From Diphasiastrum complanatum (Eukaryota; Streptophyta; Lycopodiopsida; Lycopodiales; Lycopodiaceae), in the NCBI GenBank assembly GCA_029204225.1, contig CM055103.1, positions 7,830,866 to 7,894,865 of the forward strand: a DNA stretch of 64,000 nucleotides, in the 5' to 3' direction. The notes beneath the pieces are model-generated. The model worked only from the letters and a program-made list of their open reading frames with translations, was not told the DNA's origin and searched no databases. Below, one piece after another: positions 36,518 to 49,700 of the stretch; the first letter of the stretch is position 1; the number at the start of each line of letters is the position of its first letter. The position numbers and the translations under genes are program-made.

Positions 36518-39500
36518 GCTTGAGCACAGAGAGCCTCCATTGTACGAGGCAGATGAGCCAGTGTCTAAGGATGATCAGCATGAGGATGAGCCCATTCGGG
36601 TTTTGTTCGCCAGATCAGATTGAGGCATATGGTACAGGTGTTGGGCACACGCCTAGAGCAGGGGTCACAGGTGCATCACGTGGTAGAGGTGGGACACATG
36701 CCACAGATTATACTGGGAGATGGGCAGGGCACACAGGGGGGGCCGGTGGCATACCTTCTTATGTTGATATGATGGAGGAGGCTCTTGACAGGGAGCAGAG
36801 TGATTTGGGTTTACCTTCCGCAGCTGCTTGGATGCGTGCATCACAGTCATAGGCATTTCTACGACAGCACACCAGAGGAGACACCAGATGACTTTGATTG
36901 TACCGATTGGGAGGCCATGCAGGGTCCGCATGGTGCACAGGATGAGGCACGGGACGAGGCACGGGATGATCCAGAGGATGGTGCACATGATGAGTCCCAG
37001 AGCCCAGAGCATTTGTATTCGGATGCCCATTTGGACGACTTGATTGCAGAGTTGGATTCAGAGGCCCAGCAGATGACGAGCGTCAGGGCGCCCCCATCCT
37101 CTCTAGCCAGCATGCCCTACACAAAGTCTCAGCCAAAGCAGCTACACGAGGTGCCTGCAGTTCCTCCAGTTCCTCAGAGGGTGTACGTGCGCCGCACAGC
37201 ACCTCTAGTGCCACCGATGTCGTTGAGGCCTGCAGCCCCTCCATCGCCATCCAGTTCTACAGCACCAGGTCTCCATGGCAGGCCACCATCTGTGCCCAGG
37301 TTTTCTCTTGCAGCGCCCACATCCACAGTGGCTCCTCTAGTGGCATCACCCAGGATGTACTAGTACCGGCCACCGCAGCGCCCCTTTCAGTACATATCGC
37401 CGCTATACTTGCCTCCTGCAGGGACGGCCCCTCCCCAACCAGTTCCTCCGCCAGCAGCAGCCCCACGGGCACACACTCCACGGACCTATCCTCCACTATC
37501 AGCTGCACAGGGACACCCATCTTTGGCTTCTCTATCACAGCTGGCCTCAGCTTGGGCCCAGCCTAGCCAGCCAGGTGATCTGCATGGGGATGATGAGGCA
37601 TTGAGCCTCGTCCGCAAGAGACCAGGAAGGCCCAAGGGTGCACCGAACAAGAAAGGCAGAGCACATAAACAGCCAGGGAAGAGAGGACGACCTTGCAGGG
37701 CCCCGGGTGCAGGTAGAGGTGCAGTATCACAGCCAGCTGGAGCAGGTCTAGTCGGTTTGGCTTGTCTGGGGGCTGATGCAGAGGCAGATTGGGAGGATGA
37801 GGATGACGAGTCCTCCTCCTCGGATACACAGCCCATGCCAGTTCCAAACAGGCACAGTTATCAGTTGCGAGAGTCAGCTTGGGGCCCTGAGTTGTCTCCG
37901 GAGCATTCGTCTGAGTTAGAGCTAGAGCATAGATTGTAGCTCTATTATTTTATTTTTAGCAGTCTGATATCATGTTCCATGTATGGCGGCCAGATGGTCG
38001 AACACTGTATTCAGACCATTTTCCATATTATATCCAGTGTTGGACGTACTTTATTCGCTGCACATTGTGTATTTGTCAATTTGTAATTGTGATGCTCTGT
38101 TTTCAATTTTATTTCGAATGGTATGTGCATATTTTCAATTAGTTTCAAATACAGATATTGATAGCAGATGCACAACACATAAATACAACCCCCTCTTTAG
38201 CATTTCATAAACACACATATTACACTGCATTACACCAGGCATGCGTTGCACAAAAAACACATTGAACATTACTTCAACAGTGGTCTCAAAATAACAATAC
38301 GTATCCCGCCACATACGGCTGGGGTTGTTCTTTACACTATGTTAAACACTAAATGTTGCCTCATCTAATAGCCAGCCACATACGGCTGGATCCTATCCAC
38401 TCTAAACATTTCTACGGATCCTCCACAGACTCCTAGCCCTCGTCAGGTGCATTGTTCTATCGCTCTCGCTCTGCCTCCCGGTTAGCCCGAGCTGCCTCCT
38501 GGTCAGCCCGACGGCGGGCAGCCCTTTCCCTGACCATGATGAGTTGTCGTCTTGTGAACTTCATTCTGATCTGCTCATCCAAATCCAGCTCGACAGCGGG
38601 GGCAGGGGCTACAGCTGGGGCGGGGATCTGCAGCTCTGGATGCAGGAAGAAGCAAAGTGATCAGAAGAAGGGAAAGAACCAACAGGGTCACTTTGTTGAC
38701 AAAGTTGCAGAGGAGGAGCAATCTGGTGTGCTTGAGCTATTCACCGCAGCTCTATCATCTGAATCCACATTTGGTGGATGGTACATTGATTCTGGAGCCT
38801 CAAAGCACATGACACCTCATAGAGTTTGGTTCAGCACCTATGAGGAGACGGAAGATGGTCAGCATGTTTGCCTTGGAGATAATTCTACACGTATGGTGAG
38901 GGGCAAAGGCACAGTTGCAGTATAGCTGTCATCAGGCGAGTGAAGGAAATTAAAAGTGTGTTGCATGTACCAGGGTTGGCTAAGAACTTGCTATCTGTTG
39001 GTGCCATTACCAAACAGAACGTGGTGGTAGAGTTTGATGATTCTACATGTTTGGTAAAAGACAAAGATCAGAACTTCAAGGGAATGCAAGAAGGAGGTCT
39101 TTACAAGCTTTTCACAACCATTCCTAGCCAAGAGGCCTTGTCTGCAAGAGATACTAATCGGGACAAGCTTTGGCACGAGAGATATGGTCATTTGAGTTAT
39201 AAAAGTTTGCAAGTTTTGAACAGGCACAAAATGGTAGTAGAGCTTCCCAGCATTAAGTCTTCTTCAGATACATGTGAGGCTTGTGCATTAGGGAAGCAAC
39301 AGAGGAAAAAGTTTCCAAAGGAGAAAGCTACCAGGGCCAAGGGCATTCTTGAACTTGTGCATTCAGATTTATGCGGTCCCATGCAGGTCAAATCAGCAGC
39401 GGGGGCATACTATCTCATGACCTTCGTAGATGATTTCTCACGGAAGCTATGGGTCTATTTTCTAAAACTGAAATCTGAAGCGTTCAAATACTCCAAACAG

Positions 39501-42500
39501 TGGAAAGCTATGGTGGAAAACCACACAGGGAAGAGGTTAAAGACTCTCAGGTCAGATAAGGGTGGTGAGTATATTTCTGATGAGTTCAAAGATCTTTCCA
39601 AAGCGAGTGGGATAAAGAGACAGTTTACTGCTCCACATACACCGCAGCAGAACGGTGTGGCTGAGCGGAAAAACAGGTCTATAGTTGAGTGTGCGAGGAG
39701 CATGCTCAACGCAAAGGGGTTGCCAAAGCCTTTTTGGGCGGAAGCGGTAACAACTGCTGTTTTTCTATTGAATAGAAGTCCAACCAAAGCAGTTGAAGGA
39801 ATCACACCAGAAGAAGCATATAGTGGCAACAAGCCCAAAGTGGGCAGCCTTCGAGTATTTGGGTGTACAGCATATGCACATATACCAAAGGACTTGCGGA
39901 AGAAACTTGATGCAAAATCCGTAAAGTGTGTCTTTTTTGGGTATAGTGAAGGTGAGAAAGCTTATGTGCTATATGACCTCGAAAACACGAAGAAGATCCT
40001 AAGTCGAGATGTCATCTTTGATGAAGAGCATTCACCCAAGATACAGGAGCAGGAGAAGGAAGGAACTACTGAGTTCATACCCTTGATTGATTCCACGGAT
40101 GAGGATCCTAGTCAAGAGTCCTATGAGCCTCAAGTGCAGGAGCAACAACAGGAAATCGAACCTACTAGTTCGAGACCTCTTTTTGGCCAAGTACCAGAAG
40201 CCGAAGTTGGGGACAAACGGAAGACTAAGACAGTACCATGGGATACGTGGTCACCATCCACAACACCTACTGCTAGGAAGAAGCTAACTAGGTGGTATTG
40301 GGAAACAATCAAAGAAGGTCAAATGATGGAAGAAGGAGAGAGCAGTGAACAGGGTGTCAGAAGATCTCTTAGGTCTCATGAGAGACAAGAGACTAACTTT
40401 GCTCTTATGTCCACTGTTCTGAATGCAGATGAGCCACAGTTCTTTCACGAAGCCGTGAAGGAAAAGGTATGGCAACATGCAATGCAGGAGGAGTACGACT
40501 CCATTGTCAAGAATGACACATGGGAGCTCACTACATTGCCAAAAGGGAAGCAACCAATAGGTTGCAAGTGGGTCTATAAGACCAAGTTTCATGCCAATGG
40601 AACAATGGACAAGTACAAGGCAAGGTTGGTGGGGAAAGGCTATGCTCAGCAGGAGGGGCTAGACTATGATGAGACATTCGCACCTGTTGCTCAGATGACA
40701 TCTATCAAGACCGTTTTGGCTATAGCCTCATATTTTGATTGGGATGTCCATCAAATGGATGTCAAGAGTGCCTTTCTGAATGGGCACCTACAGGAGGAGG
40801 TTTACATGGAACAACCGCAGGGATTTGAAATAACAGGCAAGGAGAATCTGGTTTGCACGCTTAGGAAAGCCTTGTATGGGCTCAAACAGGCGCCAAGGGC
40901 TTGGTATAGCCGAATTGACGAGCATTTTGCAAGGCAAGGGTTTGAGAAGAGTAAGTCTGATTGCAATCTTTATGTCTTCAGGGAAGGAGAAGACTTTGTG
41001 GTTGTTGTGCTCTATGTGGATGATCTACTCATCACGGGAAGCAATAAGAAACTTATTGCTTGTGTTAAGAAGAATCTTTCTAGTGAGTTTGAGATGAAAG
41101 ATTTGGGTTTGCTACACTATTGCCTAGGAGTTGAAGCCTGGAAAGGGAAGCATTGTCTTTTTATCTCACAGGCAAAGTATGCACAGAAATTATTGAAGAG
41201 GTTTAACATGCAAGAAAGCAAACAGCCCAATGTCATTTTTAAACTTAGAGATCACTTTTTAGAGTTGGGTCCAAATTGGGACTCACATGAATCTTGTGAT
41301 TTCTAATGTACTCTTTGTGGACCCTTGGATCAAGCTGGGTCCAAGATGAATGGTTAGGATCATTGTGAATATTAGCCAATAAGATTGAGGGGCAAGGGCC
41401 TTCCCCATTTTATAAAAAGGCACCATTTGTACACTATTTGCATGCTTAATGAGGAGGAGGAAACTCTACCATTTTTGGGAAGAGAAGCATCCTCATTTGC
41501 TATTCACTACTTGCTATTGCTCTTGGTTGTGTTTTCTATTGCTTTCTATTTCCATGTTTTATTGTTTGCCATAGTGAATGTTTTTCCATTAGCAAGCATA
41601 AGGGGCATTTTAGCTAACCTCCACCCTCACTCTCTTTCTCTCTCTTTCTCTGCTCTTCTTCTCCATCTCTTCCCTTCAACCAAAACTATGATGAATGTTA
41701 GTGTAGAGGAGTAGAGTTAAAGAGGAGTAGTATAGTGGTGAGTAGAGTTAAGGGAGAAAGTAGGAAATTAACTGAAAGATGATGGTCCAGCATTTGCAGA
41801 TGAGACGCTCTATCGTCAGTTAGTGGGCAGCCTGATTTACCTTACTACTACCAGGCCAGATATTGCTTATGCGGTTGGGATTGCAAGTCAATTCATGAGT
41901 AAGCCTACCGAAGCACAGTAGAAGGCAGCCAAGCGGATCCTACAATATGTGGGAGGGACAGTGACTTATGGGATTGGATACACAGATGACGGGGACCTTC
42001 AGCTGGAGGGTTATTCAGATTCTGATTGGGCAGGTGATAGAGACGATCAGAGATCGACGACAGGCTATTGTTTCAGCCTAGGTTCAGGGGCTATATCATG
42101 GTGCAGTAAGAAGCAGCCTACTATTGCTCTATCATCTACCAAAGCTGAGTACAGGGCGACTACGAGGTCCACCTGTGAAGCCATTTGGTTATGCCGTCTA
42201 CTTGAGGACATGCAGATTGCTCAAGTAAGACCTACATTGTTACATTGTGATAACCAAAGTTGCATTCAGCTTGCGAGGAATCCATTCTATCATGCACGAA
42301 CGAAACACATAGAGGTGGACCAGCATTTTATACGAGAGAAAGTGCACAGTGGGGAGATCGAGCTAGTTTATTGTGAAACCAACGACCAGATAGCTGATAT
42401 TTTTACTAAACCACTTAGTAAAGATAAGTTTGAAAAGTTCAGAACTTTGTTGGGTGTCAGTTTGAATAAAATTGCCATTAAGGGGGGGTGTTGAAGAGTA

Positions 42501-43643
42501 ATGCCTATTTTACCCCTTTGGCTAAGCATTAGTTAAGCTGTACATAACTCATGGGGCATGTTTTGATTAAATGCATGAGACCCCCTTTTGTAAGTTGAGT
42601 AAATCAGTGCAAGTGGCCCACTTGGCCAAGTAGCTCACTCCTATGGTTGACACCTAGACTTTCCATGCATGTAAAGGAGGTGCTTGCCTCACAAGGGATT
42701 TGGAGGACCCACGCCCTCCTCTCTCTCTCTAGTAATTCATTTCTTCTTCGACTTTTGAGTTTGTGAGGTGCTTATACAATTCTCCTTGTGTGTGATATTT
42801 TCCATAGCCAAGTTTCTCAAGCTTTCATACTTGATCTAGCATTTGAGTTAAGATACTCCATACTTGGGTCTTGCAAATCATCACTCACGGCCCAGTATCC
42901 TAGCATTGTGTGGACTCCTTGTGCAGCACACAACATTGATCTTGCTATGGGGGACATTGGTAGATTGCCCTGGGTTCGGCGCATCACTAAGATGGCCTTG
43001 TCTGTCTTGACATTTGTGGTCCGGAAGAGGAGAGTACTTGCCCTATTTCGTACATTCAATTCATTCGCGCTAAGGAAGCCCGCCCCCACACGTTTTGCCT
43101 TCAATCTAGTGCTGCTAGAAGGTTGCTAAGACTTAGGCACCAGCTCAGGCAGATGGCTACTAGTGACCGGTGGAGGGAGGGACCCTACTCCAGCACGGCC
43201 AAGGGCCGTAGGTTCTACACCATTCTATTTGATGACGAGTTTTGGCGTGAGGTGGAGAGCATATCCACGATTCTCCAGCCATTTAATCACATTCTCCAGC
43301 TTGTTGACCGAGAGGGCAGCACCATGGGCCTCATTTACGAGTTCATGGATCGCATCGGCAGTGTTCTACAGCAGCCTTGGCTTCCACGTGAGAATAATTA
43401 AAAGTTGTTCTTTTATACATTAGTAAGCCCCTTATCAATCATTGTTATGTCGAGCAGGATGGAGCAGCTTAGGACCATCTGGCAGACAAGGTGGAACTAC
43501 TTTCATAGACCTATCCATGTTGTTGCTCATCTCTTACATCCCCTTTCGTTATCTTATGAGCAGCAAGAGGACCGCGAGCTAGAGATGGGTTGGTTGTCGT
43601 ATATTACGGAGGTAGCATCTCCTACTATCGACAGGTGGCAGTT

Positions 43644-43708
<65 letters not shown>

Positions 43709-46700
43709 GAAGAAGAAGAAAGCTTTATTAATGTCTTTTCCATGCCAAAAGGCATATAAGACAAAAGAAGTACATGTCAAGTATGTGGTAACCATGAGAG
43801 CGTCTAAAAATGTCTCCAAAGTTGTAATAAAGAAAAACATCTAGTACACACTAAGATAAATACATAAATGAGAATGTCTCCTCCTGTGCAGTAGTCATAT
43901 GTATCCATGTCAGGATGTCAGGTCTGTGTTGACGCTGTAGAAGGATGTAATGCAAGCTGCAGCATGAGGAAGCGCTGGAGCCCGCTGACGTCGTATGTGA
44001 GCATGAGATATAGTACGTCTCTGTGTAGGAGATCTGGTGTGACGTGTAACTCGCATGGTCACCGGAGGTTGGGTGGTCCGTCGTCTCTGCATCCTAGGTC
44101 TGGGAGTGTCGTCGCAATCGCTGTCAGTCATGTCTGCATCAGAACGTGATCTTCGTCGAGAAAAGAATGATGTAATCTGAGACTGTGTGTCCGGATAAGT
44201 ATGCTGAGCTGCCTGACATAGGTCCTGTCGCAGGAGGGACATTTCACGTATCATAAGTGCCACACATCAGGGGTCCTCGTATGAGATAAGGGATCGTAGT
44301 GTAGCTGGTGACTGACGAAAAAGACAGTGATATCTCCCTCTGATCTCATAGTAAACTGGACATATGAATAGGAAATGCTCCTCGGACTCGACCATGGATA
44401 ATGAACACAACTGGCAGAGCCGCTCCTCTCGCGGAGTACCCTGAAAGTGTCCGGTCTCAATCGCCAACTGGTGTGAGGAAACTCGGAACTGGCCTAGTAG
44501 AAACCAAAGCCCGTGAGATAGTCTTGAGGTAAGATACTGTGGTAAAACTGGAAATCCCAATGTGTCTAGCTCCAAAAAGTGTGTCCTGTAATAGTCGGGT
44601 TTGACCCCAAGCTGTCCCTGCCATGTCCAGCTCAGATATGCTCTATAGAAAAAGCGTCTAATGTACTCATGGGTGCCCGATGGAAGGTCTGTGATAGAGA
44701 TGCCAAGTGTATCCAGTAGCTGGGAGGCCTGAGAAAACCATGATAGTCGATGCCCCTGGTCATAAAGGCGTCGTGATGAGGTAAGTGTCGTCTATATATA
44801 TCTCTGCTCATCTGTGTGTAGCATCATGATACGCTGTATATATAGGATAAGCTGGAAGAAGGCGGCTAGCTGTATGGGTGGAACTAGCAAACTCTGTCAG
44901 GATAATCTGATGTGGAACAGACGGCTTAGCTCGTATCATCCGAGATAGCATGAGAATCTGCAGTCGTGAAATATTGGGCCAATCAGATGATGTGAGACCC
45001 GTACACCATATCTCTGCTGCATATAGGGCTGTGGGGGTAACGAGTGTATCAAATAGCTGACATTTACTCGGGGCATCCCGAATAAATCGTCTGAAACAGA
45101 AACGCTCTAACTGGACGAGGGAGGCATGACCCTTCCCAAGTCTGGCGGAGGCTGCCGGTCGCATGCCAAAAATAGGTCCTGTAAAAAGCACACCAAGGTA
45201 AGTATAAGAAGATACAACCTGGTTGTCCCTCAAAGATGAGTTCCTAGCGCTGCATAAAAGCTCTCAATGTGTTGAAAATCATAACCTTGGTTTTCAATAT
45301 ATTAACCCCCAATCCCCATCTACTGCAGAAGGCATGCAGGCTGTCTAGTTGTCGCTGTAAACCCTCTCTAGTAGGAGATAAGAGAACCACGTCATCTGCA
45401 TATAAAAGTATAGCAATCAAGATACTTCCAAGCCTGCAGCCTATGCCTCCACATCTTTCAATGACTCTCTCAAGCTCGTCAATATATAGTCCAAACAGGA
45501 TTGGGGATAAAGAGCAACCCTGTTTCACGCCAATAGTGCTCCAGATATGATCTGAAATGCCGGTGTCACTCCGAAAACAGCCAAGGACTCTCTCATATAG
45601 TGCCATCACTGCCAAAATCGTGTCAGTAGAAGAACCAAGGTCACGTAGCCGCTGAATGAGAAGGGAACGTGGAACAGAGTCGAAGGCTTTCCTGAAGTCA
45701 ACAAAACAACAGTAGACCCGCTCTTTCCTATGTCTAGCCTCCTCAATAAGGGTCCGAAGGGTGAAAATATGATCTGTGGTGGAGTAGTGTGCCCTGAAAC
45801 CCGCCTGGCCCAATGCATGCAATCTCCTAGACTCTGCCTCAGAACTGACTGCTGACTAGAGGATGGTGCCATATAACTTAGCAATGATATGTCCAATCAT
45901 AATGGTGCAATAGTTACCAAGAGACATGGGGTCACCAGTTTTATGAATGGGATGGATGATGTTGGTACACCAGGAGGAAGGGAAACCGGAGACAACTGCT
46001 CAAATGAGCAAAGTGGCTAGGGTAGGTGATAGTGTGTCTGCAGCATGGATTAGTAGTTCGGATTCGAGGTCATCAATATCACGGGTGCGACGGGTTTTCA
46101 TTCTCTTGATGGCTGTCAAGACCATGTCCGAGGTAAAGAAAGTGAAAGTAGATGGTCGGGGAGAAATGGAGATGGGCTCATCTATGGGAATAGTATATAA
46201 GGTAGTGGCGTATGTGGTCCACGTATGAAGGTCTGTGAGGGAAGGAGGAGGGGTACGGGGAATGAATTCCCTCAAGAAGGCACCGGTGGAAGAACTGCAA
46301 AGGGAATCCACTAAGCTTTTCCCTTTTTGAGTTTCATACACCCGTTTCTTTCGACGAAGAACAAGATGGAAAGATCGACGAGCTGCAGGGACAAGATGTG
46401 TGTCATGCAATCTAGCTTGGGTGACTTGGAATTTAAGAGAACGACACTCGGCATCAAACCAGGGAGGTCGAATAGGATGTCGGATAGGATGTGGCGAAGT
46501 GGGGGGGTGCCGATGTGGTTTGGAGGGAAAGGAAGATGACGCAGCATTATGGAGTGAGGTGGTAAGGAAGGTAGCTTGTGTTTCTAACGGTGTGTGGTGT
46601 GGAAAACGACAAAGAAATGAGTTGGCGGCCTCCTGGTACGTCTGGATGTAGGAACGATCAAAAAAGTATTGGGTGCACGGGAGATGAGTGGAATAGTGGG

Positions 46701-49700
46701 TGGTTGGGAGGTCGGCGGGAAGGAGCCCATACTGAAAGATAGGAAGGAGTGATCGGATAGGGTGGTGTGTAGAATCTGGAAATCAGACATGAGTGGGATA
46801 AAAACTGGTGACCCCATGAGATAATCAACAACACTGTGTGGGTGGCAAGTGAATTTGCTAGAATGTGGCCAACAAGCTAAGCCATTATAAATGGCCAACT
46901 CGTGACCTTCACCCATTTGTAAAAGGTACTCTCCATAGCTCGTGATAGGGCCCATCCTGTCCTCTGAGGTCCTGGTGATACCAATGTCCTCACAATCAAG
47001 AGCTCGTGTACGTAAGATGTCAGTAGTGTAATGGAAATCCACCTGTCTGGTAGCAGTCCTGGCGTTAAAGTCGCCAGTGAGAAGGATATAATCTCGATCT
47101 ATAAATCTGACAATGTCTGCTGAAAGATCAGCATAAGGAGAACTTGATCAGTCCACAAAGGAAGAGGACTCTGGAGGGAAGTAGCAAGCGGCAATGAAGA
47201 GATCCCTATCCAAACCAATAGCTCGTCCAGTAATGTGGACCCATATGTACCGTGCCTGTCCATCATGTTGGATAAACTCTATCGCTGACTGTAATGACTC
47301 TCGATAAAGACATGCCACTCCACCTGAACCTCTACCACTTGCTGATCGAGTCTCTGTCCTGTAAACTGAATCCGAACTGTAGCCTACAAATGTGGATAGA
47401 CCTCGCTCTGGACTCTCGTGCGTCTCCATAGAGAGAGAGAGAGAGAGAGAGAAAGAAAGAAAGAAAGCTTTATTAATGTCTTTTCCATGCCAAAAGGCAT
47501 ATAAGACAAAAGTAGTACATGTCAAGTATGTGGTAACTAGGAGAGCGTCTAAAGCATCTCCAATGCTGTAATAAAGAAAAAACATCTTGTACAGGCTAAG
47601 ATAAATACATAAATGAAATACATAAATGAAAAAGCCTGTGCATGAAAATCATATGTATCCATGTCAAGAAGTCAGGCCTGTGCTGATGCTGTAGAAGGAT
47701 GTAATGCGAGCTGTAACATCAGTAAGCGCTGGAACATGCTGGCGTCGTCGATGACTATGAGCATATGTAGTGCGTCTCTGTCTAGGAGGCCTGGTGGGAC
47801 GTGTAACTCTCATGGTCGCCTGAGGCTGGGTGGTACGTCGTCTCTGCGTCCTGGGTCTGGGAATGTCGTCGCAATCGCTGTCAGTCATGTCCGCATCAGA
47901 ACGTGATCTCCTGCGTGAGAAGAAGGATGTAATCTGGGACTGGGTGACTGGGTAAGTATGCTGAACTGCCTGACATAGGTCCTGTCTTAAGAGGGACATC
48001 TCACGTAAGTGCCACACAACGGGGGTCCTCGTATGAGACAAGGGACCGCAGTGTAACATGTGTCTGACGAAAAAGGCAATGATATCACCCTCTGATCTCA
48101 TAGTAAATTGGACATGTGAAAAGGAAGTGCTCCTCTGACTCGACCATAGCTAATAAGCACAACTGGCAAATCCACTCCTCTTGCGGGGTGCACTGGAAGC
48201 GTCCAGTCTCAATAGCCAACTGATGTGAAGATACTCGAAACTGGCCCAACAGAAACCGAAGCCCGTGAGACAGTCCTGAGGTGAGGTAGTGTGGCAAAAC
48301 TGGAAGTCCTACTGTGTCTAGCTCCAAAAAGTGTGTCCTGTAATAGTCGGGTTTGACCCCGAGCTGCCCCTGCCATGTCCGTCTCAGATATACTCTATAA
48401 AGAAAGCGTCTAATGTACTCACGAGTGCCTGATAGAAGGTCTGTGATAGATATGCCAAGTGTGTCCAATAGCTGGGAGGCCTGAGAGAACCATGATAGTC
48501 GATGTCCCTGGTCATAAGGTGTCGTGATGAAGCGAGTGCCATCTGTATGTATCTCTGCTCGTCTGTGGATAACAACATGACACGCTGGATATATAGGATA
48601 AGCTGGAAGATGGCGGATAGCTGTATGGGTGGAACCGCGAACTCTGTCAGTATAATCTGGTGTAGGACGGATGGCTTAGCCCGTATCATCCGGGATAACA
48701 TGAGAACCTGCAGTCGTGAAATATGGCCCCAATCCGATGATGTAAGACCCGTACACCATACTTCTGCTACATATAGGGCTGTGGGTGTAACGAGAGTGTC
48801 AAAAAGCTGGCATTTACTCGAGGCATCCCGAATAAACCATCTGCAACATAAACGCTCTAACTGGACAAGTGACGCGTGGCCCTTCCCAAGTCTGGCGGAA
48901 GCTGCCTGTCGCATACCAAAGATAGGGCCTGCAAAGTGTAATCCCTCTCTGGTAGAAGATAGGAGAACCACGTCATCTGCATATAAAAGTATAGCAATCA
49001 AGATACTCCCCAGTCTGCAACCTGTGCCACCACATCCCTCAATGACTCTCTCAAGCTCATCGATATATAGCCCAAACAGGGATGGAGATAGAGAACAACC
49101 CTATTGAACACCAATAGTGCTCCAGATATGATCTGAGATGCCAATGTCACTCCGAAAACAACCAAGGACTTTCTCATATAGTGCCATCACTGCCAAGATC
49201 GTGTCAGTAGAAAAGCCAAGATCACGAAGCCGTTGGATGAGGAGGGAACGTGAAACGGAGTCGAAGGCTTTCCTGAAGTCAACAAAACAACAGTAGACCT
49301 GCTCTTTCCTGTGTCTAGCTTCCTCAATAATGGCCCGAAGAGTGAAGATATGATCTGTAGTGGAGTAGTGTGCTCTGAAACCCGCCTGGACCAATGCATG
49401 TAATCGCCTGGACTCTGCCTCAGAACTGACTGCTGACTGGAGGATGGTGCCGTATAACTTAGCAATGATGTGCCCAACCATAATGGTGTGATAGTTACCA
49501 GGGTCCATGGGGTCACCAGTTTTGTGAATGGGATGGATGATGTTGGTACACCAGGAGGAAGGGAAGCCGGAGACAACTGCTCGATTGAGCAAGGTGGCTA
49601 GGGTAGGTGATAATGTGTCTGCAGCATGGATTAGAAGCCGAGGTCATCAATATCCCGGGTGCGACGGGTTTTCAGTCTCTTAATGGCCGTCAAGACCATG

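Larger units (their letters stand above)
23690..38000 (+). mobile_element. hAT element with BED/DUF659 transposase (hAT-1), split by a chromovirus
   Basis: Transposase coding sequence runs from 23905 to 26151 and resumes at 35861, ending at 37939. The gap is a Ty3 element (26152-35855) with a perfect CGGCT duplication. Reading HPA across the empty site restores the frame. The ends of the hAT were not located; the limits given are approximate. Confidence 0.85.
38641..42887 (+). mobile_element. Ty1/copia relic (copia-2)
   Basis: 5'-truncated: it begins at the gag zinc-knuckle end and includes protease, integrase, RT and RNase H. A polypurine tract (AAGGGGGGG, about 42480) and the 3' LTR follow. 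It is interrupted by about 550 foreign bases at 41227-41775. It is a different but related lineage to copia-1. Confidence 0.9.
43647..47430 (-). mobile_element. 5'-truncated LINE copy C
   Basis: On the minus strand the unit begins at the [10 protein letters not shown] codons of the endonuclease, directly at the (CT)n tail of copy B (47431-47451). It runs through ORF2 and 3' UTR to its own tail at 43647-43702. Its RT segment is the best preserved of all LINE copies here. Confidence 0.9.

Noticed and set aside
38452-38925. A single plus-strand gene joining an Arg/Ser-rich start to copia protease
   Set aside because: The left half is the antisense of a minus-strand coding fragment; the join is the copia-2 boundary.
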